The position numbers were made by a program, and so were the translations under genes. A model generated the notes under the pieces. It searched no databases. It was not told the origin of the DNA and was given only the letters and a program-made list of their open reading frames with translations. From a virus, in the IMG/VR virus record IMGVR_UViG_3300040759_000057, positions 1 to 23,166 of that record: 23,166 bases of DNA; one strand, written 5' to 3'. Position 1 is the stretch's first letter; every line of letters begins with the position of its first letter. This document shows positions 1-6,121 of this stretch, in pieces.

Positions 1-253
1 GCTGAAAAACATATCGACTGTCAGGCAAATTTTTATTCGAATTTCCGTCATAAAGATAAAAGCTAGAAGCTGGGATGAAATCGTTGTCGTTTACACCATC
101 GTAGCTGATTAAAATGTCAGCATTCGTATTATTCACGACCTTAAGGAGACGTATTGGATGTTTAAAGACAGTGCCTATTGCAACGTATGTCGCCGTAATA
201 CTTCCAGCCGCCAAAGTCCGCAATCCATCAACTCTTATGACTTGTGAAGACAT
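1..253 (-). CDS. Partial small phage protein (N-terminal 84 residues), function unknown
   Basis: The reading frame starts at ATG (complement of 251-253) and runs open off the left edge of the window. It begins MSSQVIRVDGLRTLAAG and continues as a beta-rich sequence with segments such as RLLKVVNNTNADILISYDGV and DFIPASSFYLYDG. Its start overlaps the stop of the 63-aa gene as TAATG, a typical sign of translational coupling. The motif of small hydrophobic strands around NNTNADILIS and a following polar turn resembles small virion decoration or tail-associated proteins, but I do not recognise a family. It is the last gene visible in the minus-strand structural series, downstream of the fibre gene. 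The C-terminal part is outside the window. Confidence 0.75.
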   Translation of the reverse strand, partial: MSSQVIRVDGLRTLAAGSITATYVAIGTVFKHPIRLLKVVNNTNADILISYDGVNDNDFIPASSFYLYDGNSNKNLPDSRYVFQ

Positions 254-444
254 TAGGCGGCCTCTTCTATTTTAATTTCTTCTTTTTCTTGTTGGGCTTT
301 CACCCATGCTTCGAGCTCATCTAAATATTTGGAGAACTGAGAAAGGGCATCTCGGGCATCACAAATCGGAGAATCAGGCTCACAGATAAACTGATAATCT
401 CTATCTCGAATTTTCACTTTCAGCTGTGTTAGGTTACTTCTCAC
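253..444 (-). CDS. Small acidic hypothetical protein, 63 aa, GTG start
   Basis: The start is GTG (complement of 442-444), supported by an AAGGGA ribosome-binding site 8 nt upstream that lies across the stop of the fibre gene. The protein is mostly helical and charged. Its last third is a run of Glu and Lys (KAQQEKEEIKIEEAA), and the middle has two Cys (residues 21 and 28). The stop overlaps the start of the next gene as TAATG. Tight packing with its neighbours supports that it is expressed. No family is recognised. A role as a small fibre or tail assembly factor is possible from position only. Confidence 0.7.
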   Translation of the reverse strand: MRSNLTQLKVKIRDRDYQFICEPDSPICDARDALSQFSKYLDELEAWVKAQQEKEEIKIEEAA

Positions 445-456
445 AAATTGTCCCTT

Positions 457-1740
457 TTAGTTGATGATCAAGTAAGCAACGGTTGAGGTATCTGTCGATA
501 CAGATGGAGTTACTGTAAAACTTGTTGACGCTATTTTACTGCTCACAGCGAGTGTAGAAGCCACTACAACCGTTCCCAAGGCCTGTGTTGTCAACAAAAT
601 TAATGAATTTGCTGTCACGGCTGAATTACTTACGACAGTTGTGGCAGCGCCAGAAAGGGTAAATGTACCCGCAGAGCATGTTGCAGACGACGTGGCAGGT
701 ATAATTAATTTATTACCGGCTGTAGACATCGTAAGATTTCCATTAGTAGCAGTTATGGCTCCTAAAGTAGCTGTCAAGGTTGTAGAAGCTGTCAAAGACC
801 CGGTGACGGCGGTATTTCCGGTTGCGTTGCCTATATTTACTGCTCCAGTTCCACCCGTGCCTATTGTAGTAACAGCTGCCCCTGAGTTATTGATCGTAGT
901 TGTGCCTGTTATTGCAGCTCCACCAGCCGATACGGTTAGCCCTCCGGCTGTCACAGTTGCCCCTCCTGCTGTTACTGTGAGAGCTCCACTTGTTGTAAGA
1001 GTTCCTGTAACAGATGTATTTCCGGTGGCATTCCCGATGTTGACAGCGCCTGTTCCCCCTGTACCAATCGTTGTGGTTGCAGCACCTGTCGTATTAATGG
1101 TGGTGGTGCCAGTAACCGCAGCCCCTCCGGCTGTCACAGTAAGACCCCCTGCGGTCACTGTGGCGCCCCCTGAAGTAACAGTAAGACCTGTTCCAGCTGT
1201 CATCGTCGTGGTGGAGGTAACAGATCCTGGAGCGACAAAGGCGCTTGGAATCGACCATGTCAAAGTACTTCCAGAACCTGTGACAGTGATTTCACTAGCC
1301 GTTCCCTTCGTATTGATGTTACCGCCAGTTGGCCCTATTGCTCCTCCAGTGTCTCCAGTTAATGTGGCTACAAGGCCTGTTCCAGCTGTTTCAGAAATAG
1401 TAAGAGTAGAGCCCGATCCTGTTACTGAGATCACCCCGGAACCTACGATATTGAGATTTCCTGCTGATGGAGTAAGGGCGCCTCCGGTATTGCCTGTGAG
1501 GGTATTTAATGCTCCCCCAGTCGTTCCCAATAGTGTCCAGTTTGCTGATAGAACCCCTCCAGACGTGGAAAATGACGTGAGTGTGTATTCACCATTTCCT
1601 AGGTAGACCCACCTTTTACCTACCGGATAATTGGTATCACTTGATAAAGGTGCGCGATTCGTGATGAAAGGCACTTCGACGTTTTCTGGCCTTGATCCAA
1701 ACCCTTGTGTATAGAGATTTCCACCTGGCTGAATAGACAT
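457..1740 (-). CDS. Repeat-rich tail fibre / host-contact protein, 427 aa
   Basis: This is a low-complexity protein dominated by Gly, Thr, Ala, Val and Ser, with hardly any charged residues after residue 60. The N-terminal part (residues 20-72; VEVPFITNRAP, YPVGKRWVYLG) looks like the globular attachment region common in repetitive phage fibres. Residues 81-165 hold two copies of a LTGNTGGA...TVTGSGSTLT unit. Residues 183-319 are a tandem pair of 68-residue units containing TTIGTGGTGAVNIGNATGN. The last ~110 residues are less repetitive and end in STVAYLIIN. Such repeats are typical of elongated beta-structured fibres. A strong AAGGGGG ribosome-binding site precedes the ATG. It follows the ejection-protein genes and is separated from them by the plus-strand cassette. 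The antisense strand has a long open frame (641-1606), which I regard as a compositional shadow. Confidence 0.8.
   Translation of the reverse strand: MSIQPGGNLYTQGFGSRPENVEVPFITNRAPLSSDTNYPVGKRWVYLGNGEYTLTSFSTSGGVLSANWTLLGTTGGALNTLTGNTGGALTPSAGNLNIVGSGVISVTGSGSTLTISETAGTGLVATLTGDTGGAIGPTGGNINTKGTASEITVTGSGSTLTWSIPSAFVAPGSVTSTTTMTAGTGLTVTSGGATVTAGGLTVTAGGAAVTGTTTINTTGAATTTIGTGGTGAVNIGNATGNTSVTGTLTTSGALTVTAGGATVTAGGLTVSAGGAAITGTTTINNSGAAVTTIGTGGTGAVNIGNATGNTAVTGSLTASTTLTATLGAITATNGNLTMSTAGNKLIIPATSSATCSAGTFTLSGAATTVVSNSAVTANSLILLTTQALGTVVVASTLAVSSKIASTSFTVTPSVSTDTSTVAYLIIN
784..1194 (-). repeat. Tandem 68-codon repeat inside the fibre gene
   Basis: Two consecutive units of about 204 nt encode residues 183-250 and 251-319 of the fibre protein. 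Both contain GGATVTAGGLTV, then TTIN, then TIGTGGTGAVNIGNATGN. The few differences are conservative (TAGG/SAGG, NTTGAA/NNSGAA). The similarity extends to the DNA, so duplication was recent or is maintained by recombination. Copy number could vary between isolates. Confidence 0.85.
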
Positions 1741-1844
1741 TTTTTCCCCCTTGATGTGTAAGTTAAAATTTAATCTTTACAAGAATAAATGTATAGTGGG
1801 GATTGAAAAAATGTTTAGATCTACAGTTTGAATCCTTAAAGCCT

Positions 1845-1850
1845 TATAAT
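1845..1850 (+). promoter_or_regulatory. Candidate -10 box for the plus-strand mini-gene cassette
   Basis: A perfect TATAAT lies 38 nt before the first ATG of the cassette in the 148-bp gap 1741-1888. No good -35 is found at 16-18 bp. A TTGAAT at 1828-1833 is only 11 bp upstream. The gap must also carry the leader of the minus-strand fibre gene, for which a weak TATACA (complement of 1790-1795) is the only -10-like element seen. The gap holds nothing else recognisable. Confidence 0.4.
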
Positions 1851-1888
1851 TGAGGCCAAAATGATGGAAATCGTGAAAAGGATAGACT

Positions 1889-2083
1889 ATGAATGCGCAA
1901 CAGCTGACATTTTTTGAAGAACCAAGCACAGAGCAAAACGCTATGTGGACAGAGATCAATGATCTTAAAAACAAACAAAACAATATGCGACGAGGACTTT
2001 TCCAAAGATTCGAAGAACTACAAAAAGAAGTCGAATTGCTTAGGAATCAGATCGTTTTCATAACGTGCAAAAATAGGGAATAA
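1889..2083 (+). CDS. Small coiled-coil protein, 64 aa, first gene of an inverted cassette
   Basis: The ATG is preceded by AAAAGGATAGACT, a good ribosome-binding site. The protein starts MNAQQLTFFEEPSTEQN and then forms one amphipathic helix (residues ~18-55) with heptad-like spacing of Ile, Leu and Val (INDLKNKQN, LFQRFEELQKEVELLRNQI), so a short coiled coil is likely. It is encoded opposite to the surrounding structural genes and is followed after 3 nt by a membrane mini-protein and then a third tiny gene. The cassette looks like a moron or lysis-type unit. No family is recognised. Confidence 0.65.
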   Translation: MNAQQLTFFEEPSTEQNAMWTEINDLKNKQNNMRRGLFQRFEELQKEVELLRNQIVFITCKNRE

Positions 2084-2086
2084 AGT

Positions 2087-2254
2087 ATGAATTGGTTACA
2101 AATTGTGGCTTTGATTGCGGGAAACGCTGCTTTCATTATTCCTCTTTGGCTTCATTTAGAAGGAAAAATGGATGAACAATCTCATCGAATTGAAGATCTT
2201 ATGAGAGATTTCCACGGTAGATTATGCGCACTAGAGGAAAGGAGTAAAAAATGA
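2087..2254 (+). CDS. Small membrane protein with one TM helix and amphipathic tail, 55 aa
   Basis: It starts 3 nt after the previous stop and ends ATGA-overlapped with the next gene, so the three are probably translated as a unit. Residues 1-23 (MNWLQIVALIAGNAAFIIPL, then WLH) form a transmembrane helix. Residues 27-55 form a charged amphipathic helix (KMDEQSHRIEDLMRDF). This N-terminal TM plus cytoplasmic helix layout is also seen in the plus-strand gene at 14384-14575 and in small holin-like or XhlA-like phage proteins. Sequence alone does not prove a lysis role. Confidence 0.65.
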   Translation: MNWLQIVALIAGNAAFIIPLWLHLEGKMDEQSHRIEDLMRDFHGRLCALEERSKK

Positions 2255-2358
2255 ACCTGTTTACAATCTATTTTATGATTACTGTCCCACTGACCGGAAT
2301 TTTATTTTGGATATGTTGGCCCCAAAAAAGCGAAAATGACACTAACCCTTATTCTTGA
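2251..2358 (+). CDS. Tiny single-TM protein, 35 aa, third gene of the cassette
   Basis: The ATG overlaps the previous stop (ATGA) and is preceded by GGAG at 2241-2244. The peptide is one hydrophobic helix (residues 3-23; LFTIYFMITVPLTGILFWI) followed by a short polar tail ending NPYS. Its 3' end overlaps the convergent minus-strand gene by 17 nt. Together with its two partners it could be part of a holin/spanin-like set, but a 35-residue protein is too short for firm assignment. Confidence 0.5.
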   Translation: MNLFTIYFMITVPLTGILFWICWPQKSENDTNPYS

Positions 2359-3706
2359 ATTTCATCTTAAAAGATTCCAAAGAATCTGGATTTAAAATTC
2401 CATGTTTTTTTTCTTCCTTAGCTAATTCATGATCAAGTTTTTCCATGCTTTTAATCATTGCTGGGGCATTTCCTGCTATCGAATGTGAAATTACATCTTG
2501 ATAATAAGCAGCCAGCGTTGGACTTTTTGAGATTCGATAAAGTACTTGCCCTCCTTTATACAATGGAAATAAGCCAGCCCCAACGGCAGCCGTTTTAGGA
2601 AGAATAGCAGCGCCACCAGCAACAGCTGGGAATAATAATTTCGCTCCTACGCTAGCTGTTTTTCTGCCGAAATTCTTTTCTATAAAACGAGATATAGCAT
2701 TACTACGATGAGTGACTGCGGCCGCTTCATAACCAGTTCTATAAAGATTGGCAGCTTGAGGAAATCTACTATTCAGATTTTCATCAATAGTATCTATCAC
2801 GCTACGTTTTAGCTCATTTAAATTTATAATAGAAGCATCTCGTGTATTTGCAGGAACATCCCAGCCACCTGCCTCTGAAATCCATTCATTGATATTATCA
2901 CGAGCATCCATGAGACTATGAAGAGACATGCGTCCACTTTGGATCTGATTTTCTAATTGCTTTATACCATCAAGTGTTCTAGATTTAGAAGGAACTTGTA
3001 ATCCTCTTCCTAAACGAGCCTTTAAAGGAGCAAGTTTGGAGCCTAAATTAGTAACATTGGCTGTGGCATTTTGAGGAATCATTTGTTTGGCGTTGCTTAT
3101 TCGATTGGAAGCAAATTTTGAAGGATTAGACTGGCCTGCTAATGTAGTAGCCAGCATGACTCCCAATTTAATTTTTTCAGACTTATCTTTATCTAGTCCA
3201 AGATATTTGGCTCCTTCTTTAACGAGATTGCCTAATATAGGTGCCCCTAATCGAACAGCCAATTTCATACCATTGCCAGGAATAAAAAAAGATGTTATGT
3301 CTTGAGTGAGTTCGCCTGCGAATTCTTCTCCTTTACTCTGGGGTTCAAGATAATCTTCTTCACCAAAAAGTTTTTTCGATATCAATGGAGTTACATGTTC
3401 TCGCAACTCTGATGATCCTGGAGGATTGAATAATAATTCTTGTAAAGAACCTTCTTCAGCTTCAGGATTATTTTCATCTACTACAGATCCTAAAGAAAAA
3501 AAATTATAAAGTTGTCCTAATTCTTTTTGAAATTGTTTTTTTAGATTTCCAGGAAGACCTACGAGAGTTTCAGTTGCTCGAGCACCTAATTGAGCTACAT
3601 TTCTACCTAAAAATTGCGCGTTAGTCTCAGATTCATTCTCTTTTCTCGCAATATTTCTGAAACGATCGCGAATCGATGGTAAATCAGTATTATTGACTGA
3701 CGTCAT
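2342..3706 (-). CDS. Candidate DNA-ejection / internal virion protein, 454 aa
   Basis: The start is chosen at the ATG at 3706 because AGAGG lies 7 nt upstream. An ATG two codons earlier has the site abutting it. The protein is largely helical. Residues ~130-160 (ITSFFIPGNGMKLAVRLGAPILGN) and ~355-385 (AKLLFPAVAGGAAILPKTAAVGAGLF) are small-residue-rich hydrophobic stretches that could insert in a membrane. The ends are charged. This pattern, and its position after two other helical virion-type genes and before the fibre gene, fits the ejection proteins that podoviruses deliver with their DNA. There is no recognisable lytic transglycosylase or peptidase motif. Its start overlaps the preceding gene by 17 nt. 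Confidence 0.6.
   Translation of the reverse strand: MTSVNNTDLPSIRDRFRNIARKENESETNAQFLGRNVAQLGARATETLVGLPGNLKKQFQKELGQLYNFFSLGSVVDENNPEAEEGSLQELLFNPPGSSELREHVTPLISKKLFGEEDYLEPQSKGEEFAGELTQDITSFFIPGNGMKLAVRLGAPILGNLVKEGAKYLGLDKDKSEKIKLGVMLATTLAGQSNPSKFASNRISNAKQMIPQNATANVTNLGSKLAPLKARLGRGLQVPSKSRTLDGIKQLENQIQSGRMSLHSLMDARDNINEWISEAGGWDVPANTRDASIINLNELKRSVIDTIDENLNSRFPQAANLYRTGYEAAAVTHRSNAISRFIEKNFGRKTASVGAKLLFPAVAGGAAILPKTAAVGAGLFPLYKGGQVLYRISKSPTLAAYYQDVISHSIAGNAPAMIKSMEKLDHELAKEEKKHGILNPDSLESFKMKFKNKG
2372..2412 (+). terminator. Weak candidate terminator for the plus-strand cassette
   Basis: Just past the 35-aa gene there is a clean hairpin (AGATTC, loop CAAA, GAATCT at 2372-2387). A weaker one follows (TGGA/TCCA at 2387-2401) and then a run of eight T at 2405-2412. 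The T-run sits well after the stronger stem, so only the weak stem is well placed. The elements lie inside the 3' end of the opposite gene. Confidence 0.3.
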
Positions 3707-4931
3707 ACCCATCCTCTTCCATCATTTTAATCGCTGAATTTTCGTTCCCATTTGAAAGATAGAAATATTTTTCTAACGCATTATCGTCTGGGTAAGTTCC
3801 CAGTCTAACTTTATATCGACCATTTCTTTGCTTAAATTTGTCATAAGCTTCTTCCAGCTGAGGCTTAATATCTCTCAAAACTTTTCCTCTCAGATCGTGA
3901 GGAAGAGGCTTTCCGGTTCTTTCTGCCTGATCGAGATAAAATTGCATTCTTTCATTCTTAAGTCTAGAAGGAAGTAGCATGGTTTTGATGTTTTCTGAAA
4001 TTTGCCTTCTTCCTTCTGGAGTTTGCATTAGGGTCGGTATACGCTGTTGAGAAACTTTAAATTCAGATTGCAAGACTCGGCTTCCATAATCGGCTTGTAA
4101 AGTACCACCACCAAGCAAATCTAGAGCTAGTTTTGTGTATTCTTCGTTAGCTGGATTTTTTAACCATTCTTGTTGTAAACCTAATGATTCTAAAAAGTTG
4201 ACGATTCCAGATTCAGAAAGTTCGCCAGAATCACTCAGTTGATCCATTCTGTCTAAAATGGATTCTCTACGTAAGCTATCTTCATACTGATCATGTGTTT
4301 TATCAATAAAATTTTGATTTTCAGTAAATGAAGCTCGCACATCTTTTGTATGAGCTAGTCCCTTCTTGATGCCTATATCTTCTTGTCTTTGAAGTTCTTT
4401 AATTCGAGATTCTGCAAATGCTTTGTTTTCGGGAGATTTTGCTTCTCGCAGTGCTCTTTGCCAATTTTTAATTTCGGATTCATAATCCCTTTCAGACTTA
4501 ACTGTAGACTGTTTTGATGTCAATTCAGGTTGTGCTTCAATTCCTGGTGATGCTACTTCTCCTGATGGCATCATATTTTCTTGTTGATCTGCTTTGTCTA
4601 TTCCACCGATCAATTCGCTGAATCTTTCATCACCCAATTTCTCACGCAACGCATTGATAGTAGATTTGGTAGATTGGGCACTTGTTAAACCGGCGGTTTC
4701 ATATGCTAACATTCTCTTTATTGTAGGATCTAGCCCTGATAGAGCAGGGTCATTCATTATTTCGTTCGCGAACTTTTGTTTTTGAGATAATTCTTCTTGT
4801 TTAGCTTTTTGACTCAGAGCATTTTGCAAAAACATCTGTCCAAGTTGCTGGCCAGTTTGAGCTCCTTGCTGAATCCCTGAAGAAACTTGTTCGCCAAAAG
4901 TCGGCCGTGTTCTGGGTATGATTTGAACCAT
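3690..4931 (-). CDS. Candidate ejection / internal virion protein, 413 aa
   Basis: AGGTGAGAA precedes the ATG. The N-terminal 45 residues are Gln-rich and helical (SSGIQQGAQTGQQLGQMFLQ), a signature often seen in internal proteins of short-tailed phages. The rest is hydrophilic and helical, with a disordered Ser/Glu/Pro-rich stretch around residues 115-150. A better-packed C-terminal region from ~235 onward includes NFLESLGLQQEWL and ALDLLGGGTLQADYGSR. No enzyme motif is seen. It sits between the 184-aa and 454-aa genes with 7-nt spacing on one side and a short overlap on the other, so the three probably form an ejection-protein operon. Alternative: a peripheral structural protein. Confidence 0.6.
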   Translation of the reverse strand: MVQIIPRTRPTFGEQVSSGIQQGAQTGQQLGQMFLQNALSQKAKQEELSQKQKFANEIMNDPALSGLDPTIKRMLAYETAGLTSAQSTKSTINALREKLGDERFSELIGGIDKADQQENMMPSGEVASPGIEAQPELTSKQSTVKSERDYESEIKNWQRALREAKSPENKAFAESRIKELQRQEDIGIKKGLAHTKDVRASFTENQNFIDKTHDQYEDSLRRESILDRMDQLSDSGELSESGIVNFLESLGLQQEWLKNPANEEYTKLALDLLGGGTLQADYGSRVLQSEFKVSQQRIPTLMQTPEGRRQISENIKTMLLPSRLKNERMQFYLDQAERTGKPLPHDLRGKVLRDIKPQLEEAYDKFKQRNGRYKVRLGTYPDDNALEKYFYLSNGNENSAIKMMEEDGYDVSQ

Positions 4932-4938
4932 TTCTCAC

Positions 4939-5493
4939 CTATAACAAACCTAAAAGTTTTAACAAAGACAAAGTGCCTCCTGATGATGCTGCCGATCCAG
5001 CAAATTGCCCACCTATATTACCAATTCCTCCTAGAAGACTTTCTAAAAAAGATGGCTTTTTTTCTGTTAGGAATCTTTGGGTAGGTCTTTGATTAAGCAA
5101 GGATGAACCCAAGTTAAAGATATCTCCTCTAGCTTCGCGCATAAGTCCCTGTCTTTTGGCTTGAAGATCTTGAGCAAAATCAGAAGATGCAGCATTAATC
5201 GTATTTTGGAATCCACTACTACGTCTTGCACCTGATCCCATGCCACTAAAGCGAGAAGCAAGATTGCCTTGAAGACCAGAAAATTGGCGAAGAGCAGGCT
5301 TTTCCATTTCTTCGAAGTATCCTTGATCCCCAGAAGCAAGTTTAAATAAATCACTATCACCACCCAGGAGAGAAGCTAGCCGACTAAACAATTCCATTTG
5401 TTCAGGATTAAATTGCTGAAGTTGTCCAGCTTTGTAACCTTTGGGAATTTTATCTCCCGATCCATAACCTGTAGCGCCATACATTGAAGACAT
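4939..5493 (-). CDS. Small Gly/Ser-rich internal virion protein, 184 aa
   Basis: The ORF opens two codons earlier at a GTG, but that GTG is part of the ribosome-binding site GAGGTGAT. The ATG at 5493 is therefore the likely start. The protein has a Tyr/Gly-rich N-terminus, then QFNPEQMELFSRLASLLG, then a helical stretch with GMGSGARRSSGFQNTINAA, and ends in a Gly/Ser/Leu-rich hydrophobic tail (SLLGGIGNIGGQFAGSAASS). Proteins of this size and arginine-containing Gly/Ser helix are common next to ejection-protein genes in uncultured podoviruses. The hydrophobic tail suggests membrane interaction during genome delivery. The exact function is unknown. Confidence 0.6.
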   Translation of the reverse strand: MSSMYGATGYGSGDKIPKGYKAGQLQQFNPEQMELFSRLASLLGGDSDLFKLASGDQGYFEEMEKPALRQFSGLQGNLASRFSGMGSGARRSSGFQNTINAASSDFAQDLQAKRQGLMREARGDIFNLGSSLLNQRPTQRFLTEKKPSFLESLLGGIGNIGGQFAGSAASSGGTLSLLKLLGLL

Positions 5494-5523
5494 AATCACC
5501 TCTATAAATTTATTTTTATAATA

Positions 5524-6006
5524 TCACGGAGCCGATATCCATTCGAGAACAATAAATCCACTTGTCACAGTAGGTGCGCCAACTCCAGAAGCAAAAAGGA
5601 TTTGTGTTGTACTGAGATAAAAAACGATTTGACCGGCAATAGAGGTCATATTTCCGTTCGCATAAATCAAGCCATAACTAAAAGTACCATCGTTATAGGT
5701 TCCGTAACAGCGAGGGGTAAAGTTGGCGATATTGTTAAGATTGATCCCGTGATTGATAGGAGTCGCAACGGATGTAAAAGTATAAACTTGTCTCAGACCT
5801 TGCTGTCTTTGATTAGCTTGTAAAAACCATTGCTGGGCATTGATAGCAGGTCGGTTGACTGGATAAATAGCCGTTTCTTTTGTATTGACGACGGCTGCTG
5901 TGTCGACATATGCTTTATTCACCTCGACTGTCAGTTGGTGTAAATCTTCAGGAAATTCTCTACTGGTGCGTAGATAAGCTGTTTGGTTGACGACATTTGT
6001 TGACAT
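5524..6006 (-). CDS. Tail/virion beta-structure protein, 160 aa
   Basis: It starts MSTNVVNQTAYLRTSREFPED. A helical N-terminal segment (LHQLTVEVNKAYVDTAAVVN) is followed by a beta-rich domain ending GFIVLEWISAP. The central INAQQWFLQANQRQQGLRQVY element is of a kind seen in many uncultured podovirus and crAss-like genomes, where the gene sits beside tail genes. The ribosome-binding site is AAGGGAT about 11 nt before the ATG. An atypical 113-nt gap with inverted repeats lies directly upstream (6007-6119), so the gene may be expressed independently from the hub gene. The role is probably structural, such as tail tip or fibre attachment. No homologue can be named with certainty. Confidence 0.6.
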   Translation of the reverse strand: MSTNVVNQTAYLRTSREFPEDLHQLTVEVNKAYVDTAAVVNTKETAIYPVNRPAINAQQWFLQANQRQQGLRQVYTFTSVATPINHGINLNNIANFTPRCYGTYNDGTFSYGLIYANGNMTSIAGQIVFYLSTTQILFASGVGAPTVTSGFIVLEWISAP

Positions 6007-6041
6007 TGCAAAAATAATCCCTTATATGATATACAAAATTT

Positions 6042-6062
6042 GATTGATCTGCACAGTCAATC
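6042..6062. promoter_or_regulatory. Inverted repeat in the leader of the 160-aa gene
   Basis: The arms GATTGA (6042-6047) and TCAATC (6057-6062) enclose CTGTGCAG-like inner arms, giving a nine-pair stem with one bulge. On the minus strand a TTGACT (complement of 6055-6060) falls inside it, which could be a -35 element. No convincing -10 is found at 16-18 bp. It may be an operator or RNA hairpin. It lies in the longest gap between genes of the hub-to-ejection cluster. Confidence 0.4.
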
Positions 6063-6096
6063 AGTTCGTTATCATAGAGACTCCTTATTATCCTCG

Positions 6097-6121
6097 GCGC
6101 TCAACGATGAGCGCTTTTTTT
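6097..6121 (+). terminator. Intrinsic terminator acting on plus-strand transcription
   Basis: The stem GCGCTCA (6097-6103) and TGAGCGC (6108-6114) has a 4-nt loop ACGA and is followed by seven T (6115-6121). It is a textbook terminator on the plus strand, yet no plus-strand gene lies nearby. The nearest is the cassette ending at 2358. On the minus strand the same hairpin immediately follows the stop of the 1013-aa gene but has no U-tract, so there it could only act as an mRNA 3'-end stabiliser or processing site. Confidence 0.7.

Noticed and set aside
641-1606. 321-codon open frame on the plus strand opposite the fibre gene
   Set aside because: It mirrors the Thr/Ala/Gly/Val repeats of the fibre gene as Pro/Val/Ala repeats, has no ribosome-binding site, and is explained by stop-free repetitive sense sequence.
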